Assembly (NCBI RefSeq): GCF_008329605.1
Contig: NZ_NPKO01000002.1
Coordinates: 682,001 to 746,000 of the forward strand
DNA: 64,000 nt
From: Mycolicibacterium sp. P9-64
GTDB taxonomy: Bacteria; Actinomycetota; Actinomycetes; Mycobacteriales; Mycobacteriaceae
Direction of reading: 5' to 3'
Of the stretch, positions 40,381-51,866 are shown one piece after another. The notes below the pieces were generated by a model. The model worked only from the letters and a program-made list of their open reading frames with translations, did not search any database and was not told the origin of the DNA. How positions within the stretch are numbered: position 1 is the stretch's first letter; the number at the start of each line of letters is the position of its first letter. The translations under genes were made by a program, and so were the position numbers.

Positions 40381-41151
40381 GTGCACCCCGACCTGCTTAC
40401 CCGCCGCGGCGGCCACGGTGATCCGGTGGTGCTGGTTCACGGCCTCATGGGCCGGGGCAGCACCTGGTCGCGTCAAATTCCCTGGCTGATCCGGTTCGGC
40501 GAGGTGTACACCTACGACGCGCCGTGGCATCGCGGTCGCGAGGTCGCCGACTCCGCACCGATCAGCACCGAGCGGTTCGTGTCCGATCTTGCCGACGCGG
40601 TCGCCGGTCTCGGTGGGCCCGCCACGCTGATCGGGCACTCCATGGGCGGATTGCACGCGTGGTGTCTTGCCGCGACGCGGCCAGAGTTGGTTGCTGCCCT
40701 GGTGGTGGAGGACATGGCGCCGGACTTCCGCGGGCGCACGACGGGCCCTTGGGAGCCGTGGGTGCATGCGCTACCCGTCGAGTTCGGTTCGGCGAAAGCG
40801 GTTTTCGATGAATTCGGAGACGTGGCCGGGCAGTACTTCCTCGACGCCTTCGACCGTACCGAGACGGGCTGGCGGCTGCATGGGAAGCCCGAGCGCTGGA
40901 TCGAGATCGCCGCGGAGTGGGGCACGCGCGACTATTGGCAACAATGGCGTTCGGTATCGGCTCCAACGCTGCTCGTCGAGGCAGGCAACTCCGTAACGCC
41001 GCCGGGGCAGATGTGCGAAATGAACGAGACCGGCCACCGGACAACGTATTTGCACGTGCCTGGCGCCGGTCATCTAGTGCACGACGACGCGCCGCGGGAA
41101 TACCGCAGCGCTGTCGAAGCGTTTCTAGCGTCGTTCGCCCATGACGCCTGA
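40381..41151 (+). CDS. Alpha/beta hydrolase (Rv3591c family)
   Basis: A 256-residue soluble alpha/beta hydrolase with an oxyanion segment VHGLMGRGSTW, nucleophile elbow GHSMGG, and C-terminal His in GAGHLVHDD. Syntenic with Rv3591c. The substrate is unknown; an ester or lactone is likely. GTG start at 40381. The last 27 bases overlap a small gene on the other strand. Confidence 0.88.
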   Translation: MHPDLLTRRGGHGDPVVLVHGLMGRGSTWSRQIPWLIRFGEVYTYDAPWHRGREVADSAPISTERFVSDLADAVAGLGGPATLIGHSMGGLHAWCLAATRPELVAALVVEDMAPDFRGRTTGPWEPWVHALPVEFGSAKAVFDEFGDVAGQYFLDAFDRTETGWRLHGKPERWIEIAAEWGTRDYWQQWRSVSAPTLLVEAGNSVTPPGQMCEMNETGHRTTYLHVPGAGHLVHDDAPREYRSAVEAFLASFAHDA

Positions 41152-41346
41152 CGCGGGCCACATGGGGCTCCGCTCGAAGCGCGTCCGGATGGCGTCCATG
41201 TCGTGCTCGACGCGGTAGTCGTCACGGTCTTCGCTCACGCCCGCCAGGTAGGTGCGCATGGGCTGCCCGCGGTGGGCGGCCCAGCTCAAAGCCGCGGCAA
41301 GTGCGAACGGTGCGATGAGGATCAGGAAGGTCAGTATCACGCTCAT
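41125..41346 (-). CDS. Small membrane protein, unknown
   Basis: A 73-residue protein with one N-terminal transmembrane segment (VILTFLILIAPFALAAALSWAA) and a charged C-terminus. Opposite-strand neighbours leave it its own space except for a 27-base 3' overlap. The start is ATG 41346, without a good ribosome-binding site. I do not recognise a family; the clear membrane segment and intact frame support a real gene. Confidence 0.55.
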   Translation of the reverse strand: MSVILTFLILIAPFALAAALSWAAHRGQPMRTYLAGVSEDRDDYRVEHDMDAIRTRFERSPMWPASGVMGERR

Positions 41347-41405
41347 GGCAGCAATTGTTCGATGAAAAATATTCCGCCAACAGTGGCAGAAGTGACGTCG
41401 TACGA

Positions 41406-41420
41406 TAAGATACTGCCATG
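41406..41420 (+). promoter_or_regulatory. Predicted leaderless promoter element of the GlxA-type regulator
   Basis: TAAGAT at 41406-41411 lies six bases before the ATG at 41418 in an A+T-rich stretch. No ribosome-binding site is present, so translation from a leaderless mRNA is likely. Confidence 0.55.
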
Positions 41421-42416
41421 ATTAAAAGTGTCTCGGCACTGGTGCTCGACGGCCTCGCGCCGTTCGAGTTCGGGGTCATCTGCGAGGTCTTCGGTATCGA
41501 CAGATCCGCCGACGGTGTGCCCAACTTCGACTTCAAGGTGTGCGGCCCGGAAGCGGGTAAACCGCTGCGGATGTCGATCGGCGCCAACATCACCCCCGAC
41601 CACGACTTCAGCGCACTAATCGGTGCGGACCTGGTGGCGGTGCCCGCGGTGGCGGGCTTGGACTACCCGCAGGAGGCGCTCGACGTCCTGCGCGCCGCCG
41701 CCGACGCCGGCTCGATCATCCTGACCGTCTGCTCGGGCGTGTTCGTCGCGGGTGCGGCCGGATTGCTCGACGGACGTTCGTGCACCACGCATTGGATGCA
41801 CGCCGACGAACTGGCGCGGATGTATCCCACCGCGAAGGTGGACCGCAACGTGCTCTTCGTCGACGACGGCAACCTGATCACCAGCGCAGGCACCGCGGCA
41901 GGCATCGACGCCTGCCTGCACCTGGTCCGCAGGGAGCTCGGCAGCGAGGTCACCAACACCATCGCCCGCCGCATGGTGGTGCCGCCGCAGCGCGACGGTG
42001 GTCAGCGCCAGTACATCGAACAGCCGATCCCGGTGCGATGTTCGGATGGCTTTGCACCACACCTGGATTGGATCCTGACCAACTTGGACAAGCCGCACAC
42101 CGTCGCGACCCTTGCGAAGCTGGCAAGCATGTCGGCGCGCACGTTCGCCCGCAGGTTCGTCGAGGAGACCGGCCGCACACCGATGCAATGGGTTACCGAT
42201 CAGCGCGTGCTCTACGCGCGCAGGCTGCTCGAAGAGACCGACCTCGACATCGATCACGTCGCCGACAAGTCCGGCTTCGGCACCGCAACGCTGCTGCGCC
42301 ATCACTTCCGACGGGTCATCGGCGTCACGCCTTCTGACTACCGCAGGCGCTTCGCGTGCGACGACGCCAAGGTCGGGTTCGAGCGCGGCGACGCCGAAGT
42401 CGCGGCGACCGCTTAG
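41418..42416 (+). CDS. GlxA-type AraC-family regulator (DJ-1/PfpI plus HTH)
   Basis: A transcription factor of 332 residues. The N-terminal DJ-1/PfpI-like domain (about 1-180) has the nucleophile-elbow-like [13 protein letters not shown]; the C-terminal AraC/XylS domain (about 220-320) has two helix-turn-helices, including [20 protein letters not shown] and a second ending [16 protein letters not shown]. GlxA proteins sense small metabolites; the ligand is unknown here. It is not co-directional with neighbours and may control either flanking gene. Confidence 0.92.
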   Translation: MIKSVSALVLDGLAPFEFGVICEVFGIDRSADGVPNFDFKVCGPEAGKPLRMSIGANITPDHDFSALIGADLVAVPAVAGLDYPQEALDVLRAAADAGSIILTVCSGVFVAGAAGLLDGRSCTTHWMHADELARMYPTAKVDRNVLFVDDGNLITSAGTAAGIDACLHLVRRELGSEVTNTIARRMVVPPQRDGGQRQYIEQPIPVRCSDGFAPHLDWILTNLDKPHTVATLAKLASMSARTFARRFVEETGRTPMQWVTDQRVLYARRLLEETDLDIDHVADKSGFGTATLLRHHFRRVIGVTPSDYRRRFACDDAKVGFERGDAEVAATA

Positions 42417-43777
42417 GGCTGACTCTCGCGCTGCAACGCGTAGATCCGCCAGCGGCCTGGGACGCCCTTGAGGTCGTGCTCGCCACGATCGTCGAAGACC
42501 CGGCGCGACCCGGTCACGATCTCGCGAACGGTTGACGAGACCAGGACCTCGCTCGGCCCCGCCAGACCGGAGACGCGCGCACCGATGTGCACGGCCATGC
42601 CCGCGATGTCGTCGCCGCGCACCTCCACCTCACCCGAGTGCACGCCCACCCGCACCTCGATGCCGAGTACGGCTACCGCGTCGACGATCGCCTCCGCGCA
42701 ACGCAGCGCGACGCTGGGGCTGATGAAGGTCGCGACGAAGCCGTCACCAGCGGTGTTCACCTCGAGCCCCTGGAACCGCGCGAGCTCGTGGCGCACGACG
42801 GCGTCGTGGTTGTCGAGCAGGTCGCGCCAGCGGTCGTCGCCGAGCAGGGCGGCACGGGCGGTCGAGCCGACGATGTCGGTGAACAGGATCGTGATGAGCA
42901 CGCGTTCGGCGTCCGAGGCGCCGCGCACGCCGGTGACGAACTCCTCGACCTCGTCGAGGATCGAGGTGGCGTCGCCCACCCAGTGCAGCGTGTCGGACCC
43001 CGGAAGCTCGACGTAGCGAGACCCCGCGAGGTGCTCGGCGAGATATCGGCCGTGCCCGACCGGGACGAACTCCGAGTCGACACGATGCAGGATCAGGGTC
43101 GGTGCGGCGATGAACGGCAGCTTGCCGCGCATGTCGGCCTGGATGAGTACGTGGTTGGACATGCGGGCCATGCTCGGCGACGCGGCGCGGTTGCCCGCGA
43201 CGTCCCACCACGCGCGGAACGCGCGATCGCCTGCCACCGAGGGGGCCATCGCCTGCAGCACGTCCAAACCCTGCTCGACCGCATCGGGTTCGATCGCGGT
43301 CGTCGTGTACCGAGTCGCTCCATCGAGCTGCACACCGGCTTGGTAGTCCGGTGCCCACAACAGCCGCGCTGCCGCGTTGACGAGCACCAGGCTGGCCACC
43401 CGCTCGGGGTGGTCGGCCGCAAGGAGCAGCGCACTCATCGCGGTGAACCCCGACCCGAAGATCGTGGCGCGCTCGCAGCCGACGGCGTTCATCACGGTGA
43501 CGGCGTCCTCCGCCCAGCACGAGTGCGTGATGGTGTCGGCGGATCCGATTCGTGACGACATCCCCATACCGCGGTGGTCGAACCGGATCACCCGGGCGAA
43601 CGATGACAGGCGGCGGTAGAACCGCCGCATCGACGGCTCGTCGTCGATCGAGTCGATCGGTATGAACGGGCCCGGCATCACGACCAGGTCGACCGGCCCG
43701 TCACCGATGACCTGGTAGGCGATGTCCAAGTCGCCGCGTGATGCGTAGCGAGTCCGCGGAGTCTGCGCCACAGCCAC
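42413..43777 (-). CDS. Alpha/beta hydrolase-class III nucleotide cyclase fusion (Rv1900c type)
   Basis: A 454-residue two-domain protein: alpha/beta hydrolase-like region at about 1-280 and a class III cyclase domain at about 290-450. Cyclase metal aspartates are in [10 protein letters not shown] and TAGDGF. The purine-selecting Lys is replaced by Asn (EVNTAGDG) and the transition-state Asn by His (MAVHIGARV) - the non-canonical set reported for M. tuberculosis Rv1900c, which makes cAMP weakly. At the serine elbow the hydrolase reads GSGFTA instead of GxSxG order with typical neighbours ([10 protein letters not shown]), so esterase activity is uncertain. The stop overlaps the GlxA-type gene. 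Confidence 0.88.
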   Translation of the reverse strand: MAVAQTPRTRYASRGDLDIAYQVIGDGPVDLVVMPGPFIPIDSIDDEPSMRRFYRRLSSFARVIRFDHRGMGMSSRIGSADTITHSCWAEDAVTVMNAVGCERATIFGSGFTAMSALLLAADHPERVASLVLVNAAARLLWAPDYQAGVQLDGATRYTTTAIEPDAVEQGLDVLQAMAPSVAGDRAFRAWWDVAGNRAASPSMARMSNHVLIQADMRGKLPFIAAPTLILHRVDSEFVPVGHGRYLAEHLAGSRYVELPGSDTLHWVGDATSILDEVEEFVTGVRGASDAERVLITILFTDIVGSTARAALLGDDRWRDLLDNHDAVVRHELARFQGLEVNTAGDGFVATFISPSVALRCAEAIVDAVAVLGIEVRVGVHSGEVEVRGDDIAGMAVHIGARVSGLAGPSEVLVSSTVREIVTGSRRVFDDRGEHDLKGVPGRWRIYALQRESQP

Positions 43778-43832
43778 AGGCTAGTTGCTCAGGCTCTCAA
43801 GCTCGTCGTATTGGTGTGCAACCCTCCTGCGC

Positions 43833-43873
43833 ACGGCTAGTGCGCTATGTGCCCCCCTCCTGCACATAGCGCA

Positions 43874-43881
<8 letters not shown>
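43833..43881 (-). terminator. 20-bp perfect hairpin at the 3' end of the PGRS-like gene
   Basis: Arms 43833-43852 and 43862-43881 are exact reverse complements with a nine-base C-rich loop. The right arm covers the stop codon (43874-43876) of the PGRS-like gene. It lies between that gene and the cyclase gene on the same strand and is probably a terminator, though its overlap with coding sequence is unusual. Confidence 0.75.
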
Positions 43882-45787
<1,906 letters not shown>

Positions 45788-45921
45788 GGACAGTCCTTCC
45801 CTCGCGCAAGATCTTGCCCAAGGTGATCATGACGCAGTTAACGGCCGCCCCACCCGTAATCGACTACCTGGATTTGGCGCGACAACCCCGCCCGACTACT
45901 TGGTTTTTGGCGTATGGCCAG

Positions 45922-46788
45922 CTAGTCACCCTCGCCGGCGAGGGCAAACCGGCCGTCCGGAGTCTGCTCGACCAAACCGTCGACCAGCAAAGAATCCAGG
46001 GCGCGGTCACGTTGCGCGGTATCCGAAAGCCACGCCAGATCCAACTGGCCACGGGTCACTGGAGTCGGGTTGCCGCGCAACACGTCCAGTAGTTTGCCCC
46101 GCACCTGGCGATCGGTCCCTGCGTAGCGTTGCGGCCTGCGGGCCGGCGTGGTCGCGGGCGGGAAGCCTGCCGACCGCCAGGCGCAGACACTCAGCGGACA
46201 CAGGCCGCAGCGCGGTGAGCGGGCCGTGCACACCGTCGCGCCGAGCTCCATCAGAGCCACCGAAAAGCGTGGCGCGTCAGGGTCATTGGGCAACAGCGCG
46301 GCCACGTCGGCGAGGTCGCGGACGCTGGCCGGTGAGTCGGCCCTACCGTGCACGGCCCTGGCCACCACCCTGCGCACGTTGGTGTCGACGACCGGAACTC
46401 TCTGGTCGTAGGCGAAGCAGGCGACGGCCCGCGCCGTGTAGCTGCCGATCCCCGGCAGCGTCAGCAGCACGTCGACGTCGTCGGGCACCTCGTCGCCGTG
46501 CTCGGTCGTGATCGCGATGGCGCACTCGTGCAGCCGTTTGGCCCTTCGTGGGTAGCCGAGTTTGCCCCACGCTCGCAACACGTCGGCGGAGTTGGCGGCT
46601 GCGGTGGCCGATGGCGTCGGCCACCTGGCTATCCAGTCCCGCCAGATCGGCTCGACCCGGGCCACCGGCGTCTGCTGCAACATGAACTCGCTCACCAGGA
46701 CCTGCCAGGCCGTCACGCCCTCGCGCCGCCACGGTAGGTCGCGTTGTTCGCGGGCGTACCACGCCAACAGCTCACCCGAATCGATCAT
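45922..46788 (-). CDS. mutY: A/G-specific adenine DNA glycosylase
   Basis: Removes adenine paired with 8-oxoguanine in base-excision repair. In 288 residues: helix-hairpin-helix LPGIGSYTARAVACFAY, catalytic Asp in PVVDTNVRRV, and an iron-sulfur site CTARSPRCGLCPLSVC (spacing 6, 2, 4). The ATG at 46788 matches the start of Rv3589; upstream in-frame codons would run into the canB start on the other strand. The gap to canB is 28 bases. Confidence 0.95.
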   Translation of the reverse strand: MIDSGELLAWYAREQRDLPWRREGVTAWQVLVSEFMLQQTPVARVEPIWRDWIARWPTPSATAAANSADVLRAWGKLGYPRRAKRLHECAIAITTEHGDEVPDDVDVLLTLPGIGSYTARAVACFAYDQRVPVVDTNVRRVVARAVHGRADSPASVRDLADVAALLPNDPDAPRFSVALMELGATVCTARSPRCGLCPLSVCAWRSAGFPPATTPARRPQRYAGTDRQVRGKLLDVLRGNPTPVTRGQLDLAWLSDTAQRDRALDSLLVDGLVEQTPDGRFALAGEGD

Positions 46789-46803
46789 CGAGCGCCCGTC
46801 GGG

Positions 46804-46819
46804 CACAATGGACGCCATG
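46804..46819 (+). promoter_or_regulatory. Predicted leaderless promoter element of canB
   Basis: CACAAT at 46804-46809 precedes the ATG at 46817 by seven bases. An ATG at 46808 overlaps this element, which favours 46817 as the start. Confidence 0.4.
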
Positions 46820-47434
46820 CCTCGTACCAGCCCAGTGACTGCATGGAAAGCACTCAAGGAGGGTAACGAGCGCTTCGTCTCGGGCCAGGTGCAGCATCCC
46901 AGTCAGAGCGTCGACGACCGGACCAGGCTTGCGCACGGTCAGAAACCCACCGCGGTGGTGTTCGGCTGCTCCGACAGCCGGGTGGCTGCGGAGATCATCT
47001 TCGATCAGGGCCTCGGCGACATGTTCGTGGTGCGCACCGCAGGCCACGTCGCGGACTCGGCCGTGCTGGGGTCCATCGAATACGCCGTCACCGTGCTCGA
47101 CGTGCCGCTCATCGTGGTGCTCGGTCATGACAGCTGCGGCGCGGTGAGGGCGACGCTGTCGGCCCTCGAGGACGGCGAAGTGCCAGGCGGCTACGTCCGC
47201 GACATCGTCGAACGCGTCACGCCGTCGATCCTGCTCGGCCGTCATTCAGGGCTGACCCGGGTCGACGAGTTCGAAACCCGCCACGTCAACGAGACCGTCG
47301 TGCAGCTGAGGGTGCGTTCCGCGCCGGTCGCCCAGCGGATCAGCGAGGGCAGGTTGGCGATCGTCGGGCTCACCTATCACCTCGCTGACGGGCGCGTCGT
47401 TCTGCGTGATCACGTGGGCGATATCGGCGAATAG
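46817..47434 (+). CDS. canB: Beta-carbonic anhydrase
   Basis: Interconverts CO2 and bicarbonate. Zinc ligands are in FGCSDSRV (Cys, and Asp/Arg dyad) and GHDSCGAV (His, Cys). The 205-residue length and start MPRTSPVTAWKALKEGNERF match Rv3588c. Divergent from mutY as in M. tuberculosis. Confidence 0.96.
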   Translation: MPRTSPVTAWKALKEGNERFVSGQVQHPSQSVDDRTRLAHGQKPTAVVFGCSDSRVAAEIIFDQGLGDMFVVRTAGHVADSAVLGSIEYAVTVLDVPLIVVLGHDSCGAVRATLSALEDGEVPGGYVRDIVERVTPSILLGRHSGLTRVDEFETRHVNETVVQLRVRSAPVAQRISEGRLAIVGLTYHLADGRVVLRDHVGDIGE

Positions 47435-47493
47435 CCTGCGACACGCCGGGCCACCTCGGACGACTCGGCGTGACCTGGCCTTACCGTGGACTC

Positions 47494-48255
47494 GTGCTGG
47501 ATCTCGAACCGAAGGGCCCACTGCCCCACCAGATCTACTGGCGGCGTCGAGCGCTGGCAATAGGCATCGGTGTCGTCGTGGTGGCCATCGTCGCGGCAAT
47601 CGCCATCCTGGTGGTGAGCAACAGCACCGGTGGTGACACCAAGACGCCGACGTCGAGCGCGGCGGCCCCCACCCCGTTGCCAGGCGAGAACCCCGAGGTC
47701 AAGACGCCGGTGCAGCCTCCGGCGCAGCAAGCGCCCCCGCCGACGCCAACCCCGTCTGCCGCTGTGACGCCGCCTCCGGTGCTGAAGGAGGGCGACGACT
47801 GCCCCGACTCCACGCTCGCGGTCAAGGGCATGACGAATCAGCCTGACTTCGTGGTCGGCGATCAGCCGAAGTTCACCATGGTCGTCACCAACATCGGCCT
47901 GGTCGCCTGCAAGCGCGACGTCGGTGCTGCCGTGCTGGCCGCCTACGTGTACTCGCTGAACAACGACCGGCTGTGGTCGAACCTGGACTGCGCCCCGTCC
48001 AACGAGACCCTGGTCAAGACGTTCAACCCGGGCGAGCAGGTCACCACCGAGGTCACCTGGACCGGTATGGGTTCCGCGCCGAACTGCCCGCTTCCGCGGC
48101 AGCCGATCGGTCCAGGCACCTACAACCTGGTCGTCCAACTTGGCAACCTGCGGTCGGCCGCGGTGCCGTTCGTCCTCGCCGAGCCCGCTGCCCCGCCGCC
48201 GGGTGACGCTCCGGCGCCCCCGCCAGAGGGCGCACCGCCGGCTCCCGGCAACTGA
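47494..48255 (+). CDS. Conserved membrane-anchored protein (Rv3587c family)
   Basis: A 253-residue protein with a short cytoplasmic N-terminus (LDLEPKGPLPHQIYW), one transmembrane helix (about 22-44), a Pro/Thr/Ala-rich linker and an extracytoplasmic domain with three or four cysteines that may pair. The tail is Pro-rich. Syntenic with Rv3587c; function unknown. I chose GTG 47494, six bases after TACCGT (47482-47487), which suggests a leaderless mRNA; GTG 47470 would add eight residues. Confidence 0.84.
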   Translation: MLDLEPKGPLPHQIYWRRRALAIGIGVVVVAIVAAIAILVVSNSTGGDTKTPTSSAAAPTPLPGENPEVKTPVQPPAQQAPPPTPTPSAAVTPPPVLKEGDDCPDSTLAVKGMTNQPDFVVGDQPKFTMVVTNIGLVACKRDVGAAVLAAYVYSLNNDRLWSNLDCAPSNETLVKTFNPGEQVTTEVTWTGMGSAPNCPLPRQPIGPGTYNLVVQLGNLRSAAVPFVLAEPAAPPPGDAPAPPPEGAPPAPGN

Positions 48256-48280
48256 GCTCTGCGCCACCACCGCCCAACCG

Positions 48281-48337
48281 CACGTTTTGCAGCGAAAGTG
48301 CGAGAGCGCCTCTGCAAAACGTACGTTTCGTCGCAGA
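48281..48337. repeat. Left copy of a hairpin repeat flanking the DUF559-type gene
   Basis: A 57-base element, 48 of 57 bases identical to a direct repeat at 49234-49290. It contains a perfect 11-bp inverted repeat (48282-48292 with 48312-48322). It begins 25 bases after the Rv3587c-type gene and ends 10 bases before the stop of the DUF559-type gene, so it may act as a two-way terminator. Confidence 0.85.
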
Positions 48338-48347
48338 CCGCGTGGGC

Positions 48348-49193
48348 CTAGGGTTTCCAGCCTCTGGACACCATCGCCGACCACGTGCGGCTGATGATGT
48401 CGTCCTCGCGGTCCTCTTTGATCACGCGGGTGACCTTCCAGCCCAGGCGTTCGAGTTTCGGCCAGACGCGGAGATCCTTGACGTACTGCATGCGGTTCGT
48501 TCGATGCTGATCTCCGTCGTACTCGGCGCCCACCATGTACTCCTCCCAGCCCATGTCGAGTATGCGAACGCGTCCGCGCTCGTCGACCACTGGAATCTGG
48601 GTGGTGGGCGTGGGAAGTCCGGCGTCGATGAACAACAACCGGAGCCAGGTTTCCTTCGGTGATGCGGCGCCACCGTCGACGAGCGGAAGAAGCTCACGCA
48701 ATTGGCGCAAACCTCGCTGATTCTGGTGCCGTTTGGCGAGCAAGAGGACGTCCTCAATCGAGAAGACCTGTGCGCGCATCAGGGCGTCGAGCCGCGCAAG
48801 CGCCTCGCCGCGCGGCAAGTGCGGTCCAAGATCGAATGCGGTACGCGCACGGGTCGTGACCGGAAGGCCCGCAGCCCTGGTGATCTCGTCGTTGCCGAGT
48901 GTCTCGGTGCGCACCAATAGGCCGCGCTGCGGTCGAGCCCGTCGCGATAGCAGTTCGATCGGGACGTCATCGTCGACCCATTGGGCATGGTGCAACGCGG
49001 ATGCGGCCGTGCCTGCGATCACTGCCTGGCGGTCTGAGGCCAACCACGCGCCCATCGTGCGGTCTCGTAGCGACGGCGTCGCGTTCTTGGGTACGTAAAT
49101 CCCACGGAAGATTGGGCGATACCACCGCTGCAATTCGTGCCGCGTCAATCGACCCGAAAGGACCGCCTCGCGTCCGATGAACACTTCCCCCAT
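48348..49193 (-). CDS. DUF559-type endonuclease-fold protein with N-terminal regulator-like domain
   Basis: A 281-residue protein. The first 80 residues resemble AbiEi-antitoxin-like winged helix regions (REAVLSGRLTRHELQRWY, FRGIYVPKNA), and the C-terminal part has a Vsr/DUF559-like restriction-endonuclease fold with a possible acidic active site in MGWEEYMVGAEYDGDQHR. Such genes are multi-copy and strain-variable in mycobacteria; no cognate toxin is visible. M. tuberculosis has no gene here between Rv3587c and disA. Two 57-base hairpin repeats flank it, which suggests gain as a cassette. Confidence 0.78.
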   Translation of the reverse strand: MGEVFIGREAVLSGRLTRHELQRWYRPIFRGIYVPKNATPSLRDRTMGAWLASDRQAVIAGTAASALHHAQWVDDDVPIELLSRRARPQRGLLVRTETLGNDEITRAAGLPVTTRARTAFDLGPHLPRGEALARLDALMRAQVFSIEDVLLLAKRHQNQRGLRQLRELLPLVDGGAASPKETWLRLLFIDAGLPTPTTQIPVVDERGRVRILDMGWEEYMVGAEYDGDQHRTNRMQYVKDLRVWPKLERLGWKVTRVIKEDREDDIISRTWSAMVSRGWKP

Positions 49194-49233
49194 GCGCCGA
49201 CTCTGGCAGCGCCCACTGACATGGCCCCAGATG

Positions 49234-49290
49234 TACGTTTTGCAGAGGAAGTGCGAGAGCGGCCCTGCAAGACGTGCGTTTCGGTGCAGA
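49234..49290. repeat. Right copy of the hairpin repeat flanking the DUF559-type gene
   Basis: A direct repeat of 48281-48337 with nine differences. Its inverted repeat is less perfect than in the left copy. It lies 40 bases before the DUF559-type start and 11 bases after the end of disA. Confidence 0.85.
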
Positions 49291-49301
49291 GAGCTAGCCG
49301 C

Positions 49302-50423
49302 TCAAGCCAGCTGATCGGCGATCGTCGACTCGGCCAGCTGAGACAGGCCCTCCCGGATGTGGCGTGCCCACATCGACCCGATGCCATCCACCGACTGCAG
49401 ATCGCTCGCGCTCGCCGCCAGCACGCCCTGTAGCGATCCGAACGAGCGCACCAATAGGTCGACGTGCGCGAACTGCAGACGCGGGATGCCTGCCATCGCG
49501 CGGTAGCCGCGCGAGCTCATCGCCGAATCCTGCGCCTCGAGCGTCGAGGGGTAACCGAATACGCGTGCCAACGCAGTGAAGTCGAGCAGCTCGTTGTCGG
49601 ACAGTCCGTCGAGCTCGTCGAGCGTGCCCGTCACCTGCGCGGTGTCCGGCGGGTCGGGGTTGGCGTGGTAGTCGCGCACGACGAGCTCGCGGGCCGTGTC
49701 GTTGTCGCCGACGAGCTCCTCGAGCTGCAGCTTGAGCTGACGGCCGTCGGTGCCGAGCTCCACGACGTCGGCGTCGATCTCCAGGCTGATTCTGCGCACC
49801 ATCTCGAGACGCTGCACCACCGTCATGACGTCGCGCAGCGTCACGAAGTCCTCGATCTCGGCCGTGGACAACTGCCGGTTGACCTCGTCGAGGCGGGATG
49901 TGTAGCGCTCCAGCGTGGCGATGGTCTGGTTGGTCCGCGACAGGATGGTCGCCGAATCCGGAACCACGTGCCGTTCGCCTGCGACGTACACCGTCACGAT
50001 GCTCATCGAATGGCTCACGGAGATCACCGGATATCCGGTCTGTACGGCGGTGCGTTCGGCCGAACGGTGCCGGGTTCCCGACTCCTCGGTGGGGATCGAC
50101 GGGTCGGGCACCAATTGGACGTTGGCCCGCAAGATGCGGGTGCCGTCGGTGGAGAGCACGACGGCGCCGTCCATCTTCGACAGCTCCCGCAGCCGGGTCG
50201 GGGCATAGGCGACGTCGAGGGCAAAGCCGCCGTCGCAGATCGACTCGACGCTGTCGTCGTAACCGAGCAGGATCAACGCCCCGGTGCGCCCGCGAAGAAT
50301 GCGTTCGAGGCCGTCGCGCAGCTCGGTGCCTGGGGCCAACCGCCCCAGCGTCTCGCGCAGCGTCGGCCGCGACAGCTGCACCACATTGCTGCGTGCCGTC
50401 CTACCTGTGGACTTCACGGCCAT
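49302..50423 (-). CDS. disA: Diadenylate cyclase DisA
   Basis: Makes cyclic di-AMP from two ATP and scans DNA for branched structures. In 373 residues: DAC domain with DGA at 85-87 and RHR at 118-120, a helical linker, and a C-terminal helix-hairpin-helix domain ([19 protein letters not shown]). ATG 50423 follows AGGAGACG. It ends the lpqE-radA-disA run; radA stops eight bases before its start. Confidence 0.96.
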   Translation of the reverse strand: MAVKSTGRTARSNVVQLSRPTLRETLGRLAPGTELRDGLERILRGRTGALILLGYDDSVESICDGGFALDVAYAPTRLRELSKMDGAVVLSTDGTRILRANVQLVPDPSIPTEESGTRHRSAERTAVQTGYPVISVSHSMSIVTVYVAGERHVVPDSATILSRTNQTIATLERYTSRLDEVNRQLSTAEIEDFVTLRDVMTVVQRLEMVRRISLEIDADVVELGTDGRQLKLQLEELVGDNDTARELVVRDYHANPDPPDTAQVTGTLDELDGLSDNELLDFTALARVFGYPSTLEAQDSAMSSRGYRAMAGIPRLQFAHVDLLVRSFGSLQGVLAASASDLQSVDGIGSMWARHIREGLSQLAESTIADQLA

Positions 50424-50431
50424 CTCGTCTC

Positions 50432-51823
50432 CTAGGTTCGGCCGCCATTGTCCGCGATGCGCTGCACGCCTTGCAACAGCCGGCCGATGTCCTCGCAGGT
50501 AATGATCTTCAGGCCCGCAGGTACGTCGTTGACGCCGGGCGGCACCATCGCCCATCTGAAGCCCAGCCGTGCAGCCTCGGCGAGCCTGCGATCCATGCCC
50601 GTGACGCGCCGAATGTCACCGGCCAGACCCACCTCGCCGATGAAGACCGCGTCGGCGAGCATGGGGACGTCCCTGGCAGCGGACGCGATCGCGGCTGCGA
50701 GGGCCAGGTCCGACGCCGGATCGCTGAGTCGCATGCCGCCAACGGTGGACAGATACACGTCGCACTTGCCGAGTGGCAACTTGGCCCGCTTCTCGAGCAC
50801 GGCCAGGATCATCGCGGCGCGCGACGAATCGATGCCGCTGGTGGCCCGGCGCGGGATGCCAGCAGACGATTCGGCGACGAGCGCCTGCAGCTCGCCGATC
50901 AACGGTCGCTTGCCGTCCAACGTCACCGTTACCGCAGTGCCTGCGACCGGTGTGGGCCGCTGATCGCGGAACAATCCCGAAGGGTCGGCGATGCCCTCGA
51001 TTCCGCTGTCGTGCAACTGGAAACAGCCCACCTCGTCTGCTGCGCCGAACCGGTTCTTGACACCGCGCACCATGCGAAGCGTGGAAGCCCGGTCACCCTC
51101 GAAGTGCAGAACGACGTCGACGAGGTGCTCGAGCGAGCGCGGTCCCGCGATGGCACCGTCCTTGGTGACGTGGCCGACCAGGATCATCGCGACGCCGGTG
51201 GTCTTGGCGGCCATGGTGAGCGCCGTCGTCACCGCGCGCACCTGGGTGACGCCGCCGCTGACGCCGTCGGATTCGGCGGTCGACATGGTCTGCACCGAAT
51301 CGACCACGACCAGAGTGGGCTGGACGGCCTCGATGTGGCCGAGCGCGGTCTGAAGGTCGGATTCGGCGGCCAGGAAGACCTCGTCGTGGGTGCATCCGGT
51401 GCGTTCGGCGCGCAATCGGATCTGTCCCGCCGACTCCTCACCCGACAGGTACAGCGCTCGTCGACCCGATTCCGCCCAGCGGTGGACGACCTCGAGGAGG
51501 AGCGTCGACTTTCCGACGCCGGGATCGCCGGCCAGCAGGGTCACCGAACCAGGGACGAGCCCGCCGCCGAGCACGCGGTCCAATTCGCTTATGCCCGTGT
51601 GGAAGTGGCGCGTCGTGCCGGGATCGATGGAGCTGATCGGGACGGCGGGGGAGGTGGGCGCAAGGGCACGGCCGGGTGAGGAGCTCAGCGCCGTGAGGAC
51701 CGCGACCTCGTCGACGGTGCCCCAGGTGCTGCAATCCGGGCAGCGACCCACCCACTTGGCGGCAACGTGGCCGCACTCCGAGCATCGATACTGCGAACGC
51801 GCCTTGGAACCAGTTCGAGCCAC
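50432..51823 (-). CDS. radA: DNA repair protein RadA
   Basis: RecA-like ATPase that helps process recombination intermediates. In 463 residues: N-terminal zinc finger (Cys 14, 17, 28, 31), Walker A GDPGVGKS, the RadA motif KNRFG in [14 protein letters not shown], and a C-terminal Lon-like domain. The start is GTG 51823. RadA is known to restrain DisA in other bacteria, and the two are adjacent here. Confidence 0.96.
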   Translation of the reverse strand: MARTGSKARSQYRCSECGHVAAKWVGRCPDCSTWGTVDEVAVLTALSSSPGRALAPTSPAVPISSIDPGTTRHFHTGISELDRVLGGGLVPGSVTLLAGDPGVGKSTLLLEVVHRWAESGRRALYLSGEESAGQIRLRAERTGCTHDEVFLAAESDLQTALGHIEAVQPTLVVVDSVQTMSTAESDGVSGGVTQVRAVTTALTMAAKTTGVAMILVGHVTKDGAIAGPRSLEHLVDVVLHFEGDRASTLRMVRGVKNRFGAADEVGCFQLHDSGIEGIADPSGLFRDQRPTPVAGTAVTVTLDGKRPLIGELQALVAESSAGIPRRATSGIDSSRAAMILAVLEKRAKLPLGKCDVYLSTVGGMRLSDPASDLALAAAIASAARDVPMLADAVFIGEVGLAGDIRRVTGMDRRLAEAARLGFRWAMVPPGVNDVPAGLKIITCEDIGRLLQGVQRIADNGGRT

Positions 51824-51866
51824 ACCGTGACGTTATCGGTCGTGACCGACAGATGGCCGCCTCGAG

